From Allobosea sp. (GTDB lineage: Bacteria > Pseudomonadota > Alphaproteobacteria > Rhizobiales > Beijerinckiaceae): 64,000 bases of DNA. Shown piece after piece: positions 8,001 through 16,624 of the stretch. The first letter of the stretch is position 1. Each line of letters starts with the position of its first letter. A model generated the notes under the pieces. It saw only the letters and a list, made by a program, of their open reading frames with translations, did not search any database and was not told the origin of the DNA. Position numbers and translations under genes: made by a program. The stretch covers positions 1 through 64,000 of the forward strand of contig NZ_JAFKFX010000035.1 of assembly GCF_017308075.1 (NCBI RefSeq), given 5' to 3'.

Positions 8001-9398
8001 TCAGTCCGGCTCTCCGGTCTTGAGCCGCACCACCGAGACCGAGCAGAGCGCCTCGGCGACGACCTTGGTCGAGACGCTGCCGAGATGCCGGCGCACGGCC
8101 GAGGAGGAGCGGGCACCGACGACGATATGGTCGATGTCGTTGCGCTCGGCATGGCGCAGGATCGCATCGGCGGCGCTGACCGCTTCGATGACGTGATAGC
8201 TGACGCGTTCCTCCGGCAGGTGTAGCGGCCTTGCCCAGTCCTTCAGCGCCACCAGCCGCTTGATGTAGAGCGAACGGCCCTCGGCATCGACAGTCTTGGT
8301 CTCGCCGATGATCTCGGTGCGCAGCACGGTGATGCAGGCGAGCCAGGAATCCTCGCGTGCCGCGAGCAGCCGGCTGGTCTCGGCCAGGATCGCGCCGGCG
8401 AGTGGTCCTTCGCCCTCCGAAAGGTCGACCGCCGTCAGGATGATCGACGGGCCGGCCTTGCGCCGCACCTGTGTCGGCGCGCCGGTGATCTCCTGCTCGT
8501 CGCGCTTCTGGAACAGGGCGACGAGGCGCTGCCAGAGCCCGTGCGGCCGCACGCGGCGCCGGCGTGCCACCGTGACCTGCTCGGGATGGCGCAGGTCGAA
8601 GGCGAGCTTGCTCGCATCGGCATAGCGCCGGCCGCGATCGACCTCGAGGCAGCGCCGGACGATCTCCTCGAGCCAGGCCGGCGTCTCGGCATTGATGCTC
8701 CCGAGCGGCTTCGGGGCGTGGTATAGGCGGCGCTTCATGCCGGCCACGCTCTGCGGCCGGCCGAAAGGCTCCTCTCCCGAAGCCATCTGATAGAGCAGGC
8801 AGCCCAGCGCGAAGAGGTCGCTCGCCGGGTCGGAGCGGTCTCCCAGCACCTGCTCGGGCGCCATATAGGCGGCCGTGCCCATCGGCATCGTGCTCTCGGC
8901 GCCGAGCAGGTCCGGCAGCTCGACATGATGCGCCAGTCCGAAATCGAGCAGCACTGCCCGGTTCCCGACCATCATCACGTTCTCAGGCTTGAGATCGAGA
9001 TGGACCACGCCTTGCCGGTGGAGTTCGGCGAGGGCGACGGCGATCGCTTCGCCGATGCGCGCGGTCTCGGCTGCCGGCAGCGGCGCGCGGCGCATCGTCT
9101 CCGCCAGGCTCGTGCCGGCGACGAACTCCATCGCGATATAGGGCGTGCGGGCAAGATCGCCGGCGGCGACGAAGCGCGGCACATGCGGGCCGGCCAGCCG
9201 GCGATGGATCAGCGCCTCGGCTTCGTAGCCGAGGATCGCCGAGACGTCGTCGCCCGGGTGGAAGAAGGGGATCTTGAGCACCAGCGGCGCTGTCTCGTCC
9301 GGATGGGTCGCCCGCCAGAGCGTCGCCATGCCGCCGGCCTTCAGCCTTTCCGTCAGCGTGAAACCGTCGATCGCCGTGCCGGCCTGCGGCTTCTCCAT
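8001..9398 (-). CDS. Ser/Thr protein kinase fused to a universal stress protein domain
   Basis: 465 residues, cytoplasmic, with no transmembrane segment seen. Residues about 12-270 form a Hanks-type kinase: VLK lysine K42, catalytic loop HLDLKPEN (133-140), DFG (152-154) and APE (180-182). The residue before the catalytic Asp is Leu, not Arg, so this is a non-RD kinase. A basic linker leads to a UspA-like domain (about 316-460) ending in IVVGAR...HLGSVST, a partial match to the Usp ATP-binding loop. It likely phosphorylates proteins under stress; targets are unknown. The gene starts 12 bases after the phosphoesterase gene ends, so the two are probably co-transcribed. Confidence 0.88.
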   Translation of the reverse strand: MEKPQAGTAIDGFTLTERLKAGGMATLWRATHPDETAPLVLKIPFFHPGDDVSAILGYEAEALIHRRLAGPHVPRFVAAGDLARTPYIAMEFVAGTSLAETMRRAPLPAAETARIGEAIAVALAELHRQGVVHLDLKPENVMMVGNRAVLLDFGLAHHVELPDLLGAESTMPMGTAAYMAPEQVLGDRSDPASDLFALGCLLYQMASGEEPFGRPQSVAGMKRRLYHAPKPLGSINAETPAWLEEIVRRCLEVDRGRRYADASKLAFDLRHPEQVTVARRRRVRPHGLWQRLVALFQKRDEQEITGAPTQVRRKAGPSIILTAVDLSEGEGPLAGAILAETSRLLAAREDSWLACITVLRTEIIGETKTVDAEGRSLYIKRLVALKDWARPLHLPEERVSYHVIEAVSAADAILRHAERNDIDHIVVGARSSSAVRRHLGSVSTKVVAEALCSVSVVRLKTGEPD

Positions 9399-9410
9399 CC
9401 GGTTCCTCCC

Positions 9411-10151
9411 TCAGCGGCCGATCTGCAGGCGCATGCCGAGCCATTCCGGCAGGCCGGCGGCGGCGATCTTTCGGGCGGTGGCCTGCCTGTCATAGGGCAC
9501 GCGGACCATCGTCACCTCGGCCCGCTCGGTGTCGAGCAGGGCGAAACAGGCGGCCGGGTCGCCATCGCGCGGCTGGCCGACGGCGCCGACCACCACGACA
9601 TGCCGCCGCAGTGCCGATAGCGGCGCGGCGAGGTTCCGGCGCGGGGTGAACCGCACCGGCTCGTGTCCGGGCCTGGCGTAGAACAGCGCGGGCTGATGGG
9701 TGTGGCCGCAGATGATCAGCGCCGCCTCGCTGGCGGCCAGGCATTGGCCGGCGCTGCGCTCATCGGTGACATAGGGCCAGGCTTGCGGCGTGCGGGCGCT
9801 GGCATGGACGAAAAGAGCGCCTGCCAGCGTCGCCGTCAGCGGCAGGGCGGCGAGGAAGGCGCATTGCTCTGAAGACAGCTGCGTCCGCGTCCAGAGCGCC
9901 GCCTCATGAGCATGTGCCGTCATGCCGGACGGCCCGTGCACGGCCGCCTCGTCATGGTTGCCGAGCACGCAGAGCGCGCCGGCCGCGGCCAGCTTCTGTG
10001 CCATCTCGACGGCGAAGCCGGGATCCGGACCATAGCCGACGAGATCGCCGAGCAGAACCAGCCGATCGGGGCGAAGTCGCTCGACAGCCTCCAGCACCGC
10101 CTGCAACGCCTCGCGGTTCGCGTGGATGTCCGAGAGAACGGCAATGCGCAT
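9411..10151 (-). CDS. Metallophosphoesterase (YfcE/calcineurin-like)
   Basis: 246 residues. Binuclear metal phosphoesterase motifs run in order: DIHANREAL (D-x-H), GDLVGYGPDP (G-D), LGNHDEAA (G-N-H-D) and CGHTHQPA (G-H-x-H). This small cytosolic subgroup includes phosphodiesterases and protein or nucleotide phosphatases. It is first in a tight unit with the kinase-Usp gene 12 bases downstream, so one attractive but unproven role is reversing that kinase. The start at 10151 (MRIAVLSDIH) puts the first metal motif at the N-terminus as usual. Longer in-frame starts lack family similarity. Confidence 0.85.
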   Translation of the reverse strand: MRIAVLSDIHANREALQAVLEAVERLRPDRLVLLGDLVGYGPDPGFAVEMAQKLAAAGALCVLGNHDEAAVHGPSGMTAHAHEAALWTRTQLSSEQCAFLAALPLTATLAGALFVHASARTPQAWPYVTDERSAGQCLAASEAALIICGHTHQPALFYARPGHEPVRFTPRRNLAAPLSALRRHVVVVGAVGQPRDGDPAACFALLDTERAEVTMVRVPYDRQATARKIAAAGLPEWLGMRLQIGR

Positions 10152-10312
10152 GGAAGGAAAGACGGGTCCGCGGGAGCTCCGCCAATCTCGCAGGGCGAGC
10201 GGGCGCTTGGCCATAGGCATTTCGGCGCAGCCGCTGCTGTCCGGAAGGACGGGGTGACAGCCGCTTGACTGCGAGGCTAGTCTCGCCGCCGCGTCAGCAG
10301 CCGCAGTCTCGC

Positions 10313-10319
10313 AGGGGAG
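10313..10319 (+). promoter_or_regulatory. Ribosome-binding site fixing a TTG start
   Basis: AGGGGAG lies five bases before TTG 10325. No ATG is available near the beginning of the CYTH domain, so this site decides the start codon of the CYTH-CHAD gene. Confidence 0.55.
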
Positions 10320-10324
10320 CCGCT

Positions 10325-11923
10325 TTGGAAGCCACACCGGAGCAGGATGCCGCAAAGCCCGTCGCGGAGGAGCTGCCGCCGCCTGCGGTCGCGCCGCGCG
10401 AGGTCGAGCTCAAGCTGGCTTGCTCGGCGGAAGCGCTGAGCGTCCTGCGCGATGCCGAGCTGATCGCGCGGCATGCGCGCAATCGTGGCATCGTCCGTCG
10501 GCTCGAGGCGACCTATTACGACACGCCCGACTGCCTGCTCGATCGTCACGGCTTGTCCCTGCGCCTGCGCCGCAGCGGACGGCGCCATATCCAGACTCTG
10601 AAGCGGGCCAAGGCGGGCGAGAATCCGCTGGCGCGTGACGAATGGGAGGTTCCGTCGCCGGAGGGGCGGCTCGACCTCACGCTGCTGCCGCTGGCTGAGA
10701 TCGGCGAGCCGCTCGTCTCGCTTCCCGCGACCTCGCTGGCGCCGGCTTTCGCCACCAAGGTGCGTCGGCGTATCCAGAAGCTCGATTTCGCCGGAGCCGA
10801 GATCGAGATCGCACTCGACCACGGCACGATCGAGGCCGGCGAGAAGAACCTGCCGCTCTGCGAGGTCGAGCTCGAGCTGAAGTCAGGCGATGCGGCGGCA
10901 CTCTACGAGTTCGGCCTTGCCCTGCTGGAGCTCGCGCCTCTGCAGATCGAGACGGCGAGCAAGGCGGCGCGCGGGCACCGGCTGGCTTTCGGGACGGCGG
11001 CCCAAGCACAGAAGGCCAAGCCCGTCACGCTTTCCGCGCAGGACAATGTCGATGCCGCCATCGCCGCGATCCTGGGCAATGGCTACCGCCATCTCATGGC
11101 GAATCTCGGCCCGGCGATGCAAGCCGGCTCGCCGGAAGCCGTGCACCAGATGCGCGTTTCGCTACGCCGCCTGCGCACCGCCTTCACCCTGCTCCGGCGC
11201 GAACTGGGGCCTCCGGCCCTGGAGCCGATCGCGGCCGATGCCAAGCATCTCGCCCATGTCCTCGGCCCGGCGCGCAACTGGGATGTGTTCATCACCGAAA
11301 CGCTGCCCGATATCGCCGCCGAAGGCTTGGACGGGGTCGATCTCTCGCCTTTGAGCGAGGCGGCGGTGCCGCAGCAGGCCGAAAGCTATGTGGCCGTTCA
11401 CGCCGCGCTCGCTAGCCGGAGCGTCAATCGCTTCCTGCTCGGCTTTGGTGCGGTGCTGGAGCGGCGCGGCTGGCGCAACGGCATTGAAAGCGCGGCGCTG
11501 ACGGTGCTCGCCGAGCCGGTCGGCAGTTTTGCCGGCAGGGTGCTCGCGCGCAGCCATCGCAAGGTGCTGCGACGCGGCCGGCATTTCGCCAGGCTGCCGC
11601 CCGAGGCCCGGCACGAGCTCAGGCTCGCCTTGAAGAAGCTGCGCTATACGGCCGAGTTCTTTCTGCCACTTTATGCCGGGCAGTCGGCGGCGCGCAAATA
11701 TCTCGCAAGGCTGACGAGGCTGCAGGAGGCGCTCGGCGTCGCAAACGATGTTGCGACGACCTATCCGCTGCTCGGCGCGCTGCGCGGCGGCCAGCTCCGG
11801 CCCGGGGTCGATTTCGCCGCCGGCGCAGTACTCGGCTGGCAGCGCCGTCACGAGCTCGAGGCCGCGAAGGCGCTGCTGAAGAGCTGGCGGAAATTCGCGG
11901 CCGCGACGCCCTTCTGGAGGTGA
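10325..11923 (+). CDS. CYTH and CHAD domain protein (inorganic triphosphatase-like)
   Basis: 532 residues. The CYTH (triphosphate tunnel) domain covers about residues 24-215 and opens with the diagnostic E-x-E-x-K (E26, E28, K30); further conserved basic and acidic residues appear in RLRRSG, TLKRAK, DEWEV and CEVELELK. The CHAD domain follows (about 240-530) with its conserved His-rich helices, for example AVHQMRVSLRRLR and a later LKKLRYTAEFF. CYTH enzymes hydrolyse tripolyphosphate or related triphosphates, and CHAD domains bind polyphosphate, so a role in polyphosphate metabolism is likely. It is divergent from the metallophosphoesterase gene. The start is TTG with a good AGGGGAG site. Confidence 0.88.
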   Translation: MEATPEQDAAKPVAEELPPPAVAPREVELKLACSAEALSVLRDAELIARHARNRGIVRRLEATYYDTPDCLLDRHGLSLRLRRSGRRHIQTLKRAKAGENPLARDEWEVPSPEGRLDLTLLPLAEIGEPLVSLPATSLAPAFATKVRRRIQKLDFAGAEIEIALDHGTIEAGEKNLPLCEVELELKSGDAAALYEFGLALLELAPLQIETASKAARGHRLAFGTAAQAQKAKPVTLSAQDNVDAAIAAILGNGYRHLMANLGPAMQAGSPEAVHQMRVSLRRLRTAFTLLRRELGPPALEPIAADAKHLAHVLGPARNWDVFITETLPDIAAEGLDGVDLSPLSEAAVPQQAESYVAVHAALASRSVNRFLLGFGAVLERRGWRNGIESAALTVLAEPVGSFAGRVLARSHRKVLRRGRHFARLPPEARHELRLALKKLRYTAEFFLPLYAGQSAARKYLARLTRLQEALGVANDVATTYPLLGALRGGQLRPGVDFAAGAVLGWQRRHELEAAKALLKSWRKFAAATPFWR

Positions 11924-11945
11924 GGGCGCTGGACCGCCCCGACGC

Positions 11946-13184
11946 TCAGGCGGCGTCGAGCCCGTAGAGCGAGTGCAGCGTGCGCACCGCGAGCTCGGTA
12001 TAGGCCGCGTCGATCAGCACCGAGAACTTGATCTCGGAGGTGGTGATCGCGCGGATGTTGATGCCCTTCTCGGCCAGCGCCCGGAAGGCGCGAGCCGCGA
12101 CGCCGGCATGGCTCCTCATGCCGACGCCGATCGCCGAGATCTTCACCACTTCGGTCGCGCCCTGCAGCGACTGGTAGGCGATGGTCTCGTGCTTCGATTC
12201 GAGCAGGGCCTTGGCCCGCTCGAAATCACCGGTCGGCACGGTGAAGGTGATGTCGGTGGTCGCCTGGTCGTCGGAGACGACCTGGATGATCATGTCGACA
12301 TTGATGTTGGCATCGGCGAGCGGGCCGAAGATCGCCGCGGCGACGCCGGGCTTGTCGGCCACGCGCCGGAGCGTGATCTGGGCTTCGTCGCGCGAGAACG
12401 CGATGCCGGTGACGATCTGCTGTTCCACGATATCGTCCTCGTCGCAGATGAGGGTGCCTGGATTGGGGTTGTCTGGGTCGTCGAAGGAGGAGCGGACATA
12501 GGTCGGCACGCGCTGGACCATGGCGATCTCGACCGAGCGCACCTGCAGCACCTTGGAGCCGAGCGAGGCCATTTCCAGCATCTCCTCGAAGGAGACCTTG
12601 TCCATGCGGCGGGCCTTGGGCACGACGCGCGGATCGGTGGTGTAGACGCCGTCGACATCGGTGTAGATGTCGCAGCGGTCGGCCTTGAGGCCGGCGGCGA
12701 GCGCGACCGCGCTGGTATCCGAGCCGCCGCGGCCGAGCGTGACGATGCGATGGCTGCGCGGATTGATGCCCTGGAAGCCGGAGCAGACGGCGATCTCGCG
12801 ATTGCGGTCGAAACCGGCCAGGATGCCGGCGCCGTCGACGCTCTCGATCCTTGCCGCGCTGTGCGCGTCGGAGCCGTAGATCGGGATCTGCCAGCCCTGC
12901 CAGGAGCGCGCCGGCAGGCCCATCTCCTGCAACACCAGCGCCATCAGACCGGAGGTGACCTGCTCGCCCGAGGCGACGACGACATCGTACTCGGCCGGAT
13001 CGAAGTTCGGCGCGGCTTCCTTGGCCCAGGCGACCAGCTCATTGGTCTTGCCCGACATCGCCGAGACGACGACGGCGACCTCGTGGCCGGCGTCGAACTC
13101 GCGTTTGACGTGGCGGGCCGCGTTCTTGATACGCTCCACGGTGGCGACGGACGTGCCGCCGAATTTCATCACCAGACGGGCCAT
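11946..13184 (-). CDS. lysC: Aspartate kinase
   Basis: 412 residues. It phosphorylates aspartate, the first step to lysine, threonine, methionine and diaminopimelate. N-terminal KFGGTSV (K7), SAMSGKTN, the GRGGSDTSA substrate loop and TDVDGVYTTDPR identify the amino-acid kinase domain. Two ACT domains (about 265-412) provide feedback control; the second carries AIGVGMRSHAGVAARAF, typical of LysC. Length is normal for monofunctional alphaproteobacterial enzymes. The ATG at 13184 puts MARLVMKFGG at the N-terminus as expected. It is convergent with the CYTH-CHAD gene and divergent from ubiG, with 147 bases between the starts. Confidence 0.96.
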   Translation of the reverse strand: MARLVMKFGGTSVATVERIKNAARHVKREFDAGHEVAVVVSAMSGKTNELVAWAKEAAPNFDPAEYDVVVASGEQVTSGLMALVLQEMGLPARSWQGWQIPIYGSDAHSAARIESVDGAGILAGFDRNREIAVCSGFQGINPRSHRIVTLGRGGSDTSAVALAAGLKADRCDIYTDVDGVYTTDPRVVPKARRMDKVSFEEMLEMASLGSKVLQVRSVEIAMVQRVPTYVRSSFDDPDNPNPGTLICDEDDIVEQQIVTGIAFSRDEAQITLRRVADKPGVAAAIFGPLADANINVDMIIQVVSDDQATTDITFTVPTGDFERAKALLESKHETIAYQSLQGATEVVKISAIGVGMRSHAGVAARAFRALAEKGINIRAITTSEIKFSVLIDAAYTELAVRTLHSLYGLDAA

Positions 13185-13331
13185 GACATCCAAAGGCTCT
13201 CGAGACTGCCCCGGCACAGGCCGGGACGAAACGTCCCCTCGCGCCGGGCGAAGGGCGGGTGTAGATGACGGCCAGCGCCAAAACTGTCAATGCGGTCGGC
13301 GCCGGACGGGCGTAAACGGGGAAGCAAGACG

Positions 13332-14084
13332 ATGAGCGCAGCGGCACGCGAAGGCTCGACGATCGATCCGGCGGAGGTCTCCCGCTTCGATGCCATGGCC
13401 AAGAGCTGGTGGGATCCGAAGGGGCCGATGGCGGTGCTGCACAAGTTCAATCCGGTGCGCCTCGCTTATGTCCGCGATCTCGCCTGCGAGCATTATGGCC
13501 GCGATCCGAAATCGCTGCGGGCGCTGGATGGGCTCGACATCGTCGATATCGGCTGTGGCGGCGGGGTGCTGTCGGAGCCGCTGACGCGCCTCGGCGCCAA
13601 GGTGACGGGGCTCGATCCTGCCGCCGGCAACATCGCCGTGGCGCGGGCCCATGCCGAGAAGACCGGGCTGTCGATCGACTATCGCGACGAGACGATCGAG
13701 GCCGTGGTCGCCTCAGGCCGGCGCTTCGACATCGTGCTCGCCATGGAGGTGGTCGAGCATGTCGCCGATGTCGAGGCCTTCGTCGGCGCCTGCTGTGCCG
13801 CCGCCAAGCCCGGCGGGCTCCTGGTGATGGCGACCTTGAACCGCACCCTGAAATCCTGGGCGCTCGCCATCGTCGGCGCCGAGTACATCCTGCGCTGGCT
13901 GCCGCGCGGCACCCATGACTGGCAGAAATTCGTCACCCCCGACGAACTCGAGGCGGCGATCGTGGCAGGCGGCTTCGTGCCGTTCTCGCACCAGGGCGTC
14001 GCCTACAACCCGCTCGCCGATCGCTGGTCGCTCTCGGCCGATATGGACGTCAACTACATGCTGGCGGCGCGCGCCCCGGCTTGA
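13332..14084 (+). CDS. ubiG: Ubiquinone biosynthesis O-methyltransferase
   Basis: 250 residues. SAM-dependent class I methyltransferase with motif I VDIGCGGGVLSEPL, followed by VTGLDPA and EVVEHVADV. The N-terminal FDAMAKSWWDPKGPM and the PVRLAYVRD segment are UbiG signatures. It catalyses both O-methylation steps of ubiquinone synthesis at the membrane surface. The C-terminal WLPRGTHDWQKFV segment also fits. The lysC/ubiG divergent arrangement is, as far as I recall, common in Hyphomicrobiales. Confidence 0.96.
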   Translation: MSAAAREGSTIDPAEVSRFDAMAKSWWDPKGPMAVLHKFNPVRLAYVRDLACEHYGRDPKSLRALDGLDIVDIGCGGGVLSEPLTRLGAKVTGLDPAAGNIAVARAHAEKTGLSIDYRDETIEAVVASGRRFDIVLAMEVVEHVADVEAFVGACCAAAKPGGLLVMATLNRTLKSWALAIVGAEYILRWLPRGTHDWQKFVTPDELEAAIVAGGFVPFSHQGVAYNPLADRWSLSADMDVNYMLAARAPA

Positions 14085-14087
14085 CGT

Positions 14088-14495
14088 TCAGGGCGCGAGC
14101 CGGGCGTCGAGCGCCGCGATATCCCTAACGAACCAGAGTGCCTGGCCCTGGTTGCTCTCATGCACGAAGTCGCGCAGCGCCTGGCTGCCCGCGCAATGGG
14201 CGGAGATGTCGCCGATGACGGCCAGGCGCACGCGGTAATTCACGAATTTCTGCGCGACCTCGCCGGCGAGACGCGTCGCGAGCCGAAAGAAGGCGGCATC
14301 GAGCCGCGCGACGGGGATCGCCACCATCGCGGCTTCCGCTGCCCAGGCGGCGCCGAGGAAATCGTTGGCGTCGCGCTCGGTTGCAAGCGGCGGACCGTCT
14401 TCAGCGCAGATCAGCACAATCGTGCCGTGAAGCTCTCGAATCATGTCCATGATGGCGGTATCGCCACAACTTGGACGCGAAGCAAGTGCGGTCAT
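14088..14495 (-). CDS. DUF4180 domain protein
   Basis: About 135 residues, small and soluble. The conserved DUF4180 features are clear: an early strand ending near ATERDANDFLGAAW, the AFFRLATRLAGEVAQKFVNY block, LAVIGDIS, and the closing ALRDFVHESNQG. The fold resembles STAS-like proteins, but no biochemical role is known to me. The start is uncertain: 14495 (MTALASR) is chosen, and an internal start giving MIRELHG is possible because most family members begin there. It is convergent with ubiG, with only three bases between the two stops. Confidence 0.75.
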   Translation of the reverse strand: MTALASRPSCGDTAIMDMIRELHGTIVLICAEDGPPLATERDANDFLGAAWAAEAAMVAIPVARLDAAFFRLATRLAGEVAQKFVNYRVRLAVIGDISAHCAGSQALRDFVHESNQGQALWFVRDIAALDARLAP

Positions 14496-14836
14496 CTTGG
14501 CGGGCGGATGCGGCGTCTCCGGCGATCCGGGCATGCCAGATTCCTCGTAGCCCGCCTGAAAGCCTGTTTGCGATGTCTTGCAGCCCTGATCCTGAGGGGG
14601 CGTTCCGTCGGGAGGGGGCGTCTCGAAGGATGTTTCAGAAGACGCTGTAACAGGGTCCGAGAACCAAGACAGCGCAGGGTCGGGACGGAAGGGAAGTTCT
14701 TGTAGAGCTGTCCACCCGCTGCGCGCGGTGCCAGCCTCGCCAAGCAGTATGGCCTATCTCGGTTGGAACGCGTTAAGTTTACGGGAGTCGCTTTTTCCCG
14801 ACTCGCCCATGGAGACGGGACGCTGGCGCAGGCGGC
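14496..14836. other. Intergenic region upstream of the LuxR-type gene
   Basis: 341 bases without a convincing gene. It contains a half-copy of the GATCCTGAGG/CGTCTCGAAGGATG repeat (14587-14632) and, just upstream of the LuxR-type start, a short imperfect dyad GAGTCG/CGACTC around a T-run (about 14783-14803). I could not recognise a clear promoter. Confidence 0.5.
14587..14632. repeat. Half-copy of the CTCATCCTGAGGAG palindromic repeat
   Basis: Reads GATCCTGAGG then CGTCTCGAAGGATG, matching the left arm of the complete palindrome at 53745-53861. The complementary right arm is absent here. Another half-copy, of the opposite arm, lies at 32440-32484. Confidence 0.6.
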
Positions 14837-15943
14837 ATGCTGAACGATACGATGATCGAGCCTGCCGAGCGGGAGTTGACTGATCTGATCTACGCCGCTT
14901 TGTTCGGCGAGAAATCCTGGCAGGATTTCCTCGACCGGCTGAACGCCCTGATCCCGGGCGGCGTTTCGACCCTGTTTTTCCATGACCAGAAATCGGGAGA
15001 AGGTGGCATCTCACTGGCCGCCGGGCTCGATGCCGACACGGCGCGCGACTACGCCGCCTACTATGTCGGCCTGAACCCGTGGATGCACAACGTTGCCCGC
15101 ACGCCACTCGGCACCGGCATCATCGGGGAACGTATCGTACCCCGCGACGCGTTCGTCAGGACGGAATACTATGCCGACTTCCTGCGGCGCCGCGAGATCG
15201 AGGCCGGAGTTGGGGTGACCCTGTGGCGCGAGGAAACCTGCTCGTTCTTGCTGAGTACCCTGACGACGCGCATCGATCCCGAGGAGAACCAGCATGTCGC
15301 CGATCTTCTGACGCGGCTGAGCCCGCATCTGACCCGCGCCTTCCGTTATTATCGCACCGGTCGCTCCGGCGGGGCGCTCGCGCAGTTCGGGGGCTCGCTG
15401 CTGGATGCGCCGGATGTCGCCGTCATCGTGGTCGGGGAGGGCATGAGGCTGCGGGCCGCTTCTCCACGGGCCGAGGCCCTGCTCTCAGCCGGAACGGTGG
15501 TGGGGCTGACGGCCATGGGAACCCTGCGGCTGCGGGATGAGGCGTCCGCAGCACTGCTGAAGCGGATGCTGTCGCGCGGCTATACCGGTCCACGGTCCCG
15601 TGTCGTGCATCTCGGCGCCTACAGGCTGACGCTGGTCAAGGCGGAGGCCGAGGGCGCCACCGGGTATTTTTCCGGGCTTGCCGCCACGCTGATCCTGGAG
15701 GAGGCGCGCCCCGCAGACGCTCCGGATATCGGCTGGCTGGCTCGGAGCTACGGGCTGTCGCCTGCGGAGCGCCGGGTCGCGGAGGGCATCGCCGCCGGCC
15801 TGACGCCGATCCAGGTCGCCGAACGCGGCGGCACCGGGCTCGAGACCGTGCGCGGTCAGCTCAAGGCCGTCTACGCGAAAACGGGCGTGAACAGCCAGGC
15901 CGGCCTTGTTCGGATCGCGTTCGGCTTTCCGCCACCGCGATAG
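14837..15943 (+). CDS. LuxR-family transcriptional regulator
   Basis: 368 residues. The C-terminal 65 residues form a LuxR/GerE helix-turn-helix: YGLSPAERRVAEGIAAGLTP followed by IQVAERGGTGLETVRGQL and VNSQAGLVRIAF. The first 300 residues are an uncharacterised sensor region with no receiver-type phosphorylation site visible and no obvious autoinducer-binding signature. This architecture (unknown N-terminal domain, HTH at the C-terminus) is frequent in Hyphomicrobiales. It is an orphan regulator: neighbours are a DUF4180 gene and a small secreted protein. Ligand and targets are unknown. Confidence 0.85.
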   Translation: MLNDTMIEPAERELTDLIYAALFGEKSWQDFLDRLNALIPGGVSTLFFHDQKSGEGGISLAAGLDADTARDYAAYYVGLNPWMHNVARTPLGTGIIGERIVPRDAFVRTEYYADFLRRREIEAGVGVTLWREETCSFLLSTLTTRIDPEENQHVADLLTRLSPHLTRAFRYYRTGRSGGALAQFGGSLLDAPDVAVIVVGEGMRLRAASPRAEALLSAGTVVGLTAMGTLRLRDEASAALLKRMLSRGYTGPRSRVVHLGAYRLTLVKAEAEGATGYFSGLAATLILEEARPADAPDIGWLARSYGLSPAERRVAEGIAAGLTPIQVAERGGTGLETVRGQLKAVYAKTGVNSQAGLVRIAFGFPPPR

Positions 15944-15988
15944 GGTTGGGTTCGGGCAGGTTCGGCGGACGCGCCGGGCAAAGCGCCG

Positions 15989-16420
15989 CTATTTGAAGCT
16001 GCGGCCGTTCCAGCGATATGAATGAGAGTTCGGCCCACGTGACAAGCCGATCCTCGGGGGATTGCCCGGGCTGATCTCGACGCTGGCGCTGAGAATATCC
16101 AGCGCCTCCCTGAAGCGCTCGCCCTCGCGTACGAAGATCTTCACGGTACAGGCAGCCGCCCCGCAGGAGCCGCTGCGCCCGAGGCTGCTCGAACAGGTCA
16201 GTTCATCATGGTTGATCAGGAGATCGGGCTTGCCGTCGCCGGTCAGGTCGCGCTCGATCGCGCCCTTGGCGCTGAAGCGCCCGCCCGGCCCCTCGCAGCC
16301 ATACCGCGCCTCGCTGGCCGCGATGCGCTTCGCTTCGGGCGACAGGGCCAGTGCCGGCTGGAACCCGCAGATCAGCCCTGAGGCCGCGAGGCCGACGATG
16401 GTCGAAATGCGACAGATCAC
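15989..16420 (-). CDS. Small secreted protein with a calcium-loop-like motif
   Basis: 143 residues from a GTG start at 16420, preceded by AGGGAGA at a suitable distance. A signal peptide is evident (ISTIVGLAASGLICGFQPALA). The mature part has a DLTGDGKPDLLIN segment, which resembles the D-x-D-G-x-x-D calcium loop of FG-GAP/VCBS-type repeats, and several Cys (CEGPGG, TCSSS, SCGAAACTV) that may form disulfides. No family is recognised. It is divergent from ccr. A longer open frame on the same strand covers ccr antisense and is not coding. Confidence 0.65.
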   Translation of the reverse strand: MICRISTIVGLAASGLICGFQPALALSPEAKRIAASEARYGCEGPGGRFSAKGAIERDLTGDGKPDLLINHDELTCSSSLGRSGSCGAAACTVKIFVREGERFREALDILSASVEISPGNPPRIGLSRGPNSHSYRWNGRSFK

Positions 16421-16519
16421 GATTTTGGGTCTCCCTGCGGAAACCGAGTAAGCTGTCACAGACAACGCAGCGTCAAGCCGGGGAATCCCCGATGGGGGCG
16501 GCTTGTCATCCCGGCTATT

Positions 16520-16536
16520 TTGCGATGCAATATATT
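16520..16536 (+). promoter_or_regulatory. Candidate promoter/operator upstream of ccr
   Basis: TTGCGATGCAA (16520-16530) is a small perfect inverted repeat (TTGC, three bases, GCAA), immediately followed by TATATT, a plausible -10-like AT-rich block about 90 bases before the ccr start. It stands out in GC-rich surroundings. Assignment to a particular regulator is not possible. Confidence 0.3.
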
Positions 16537-16624
16537 CCAAAGAAGGATGGCGCGGTGCAGCATAGGGCCGCATGATCGCCGGCAACGCCACCGAAAGCAG
16601 GCGTGGCGACAAGGGAGAAAGCGA

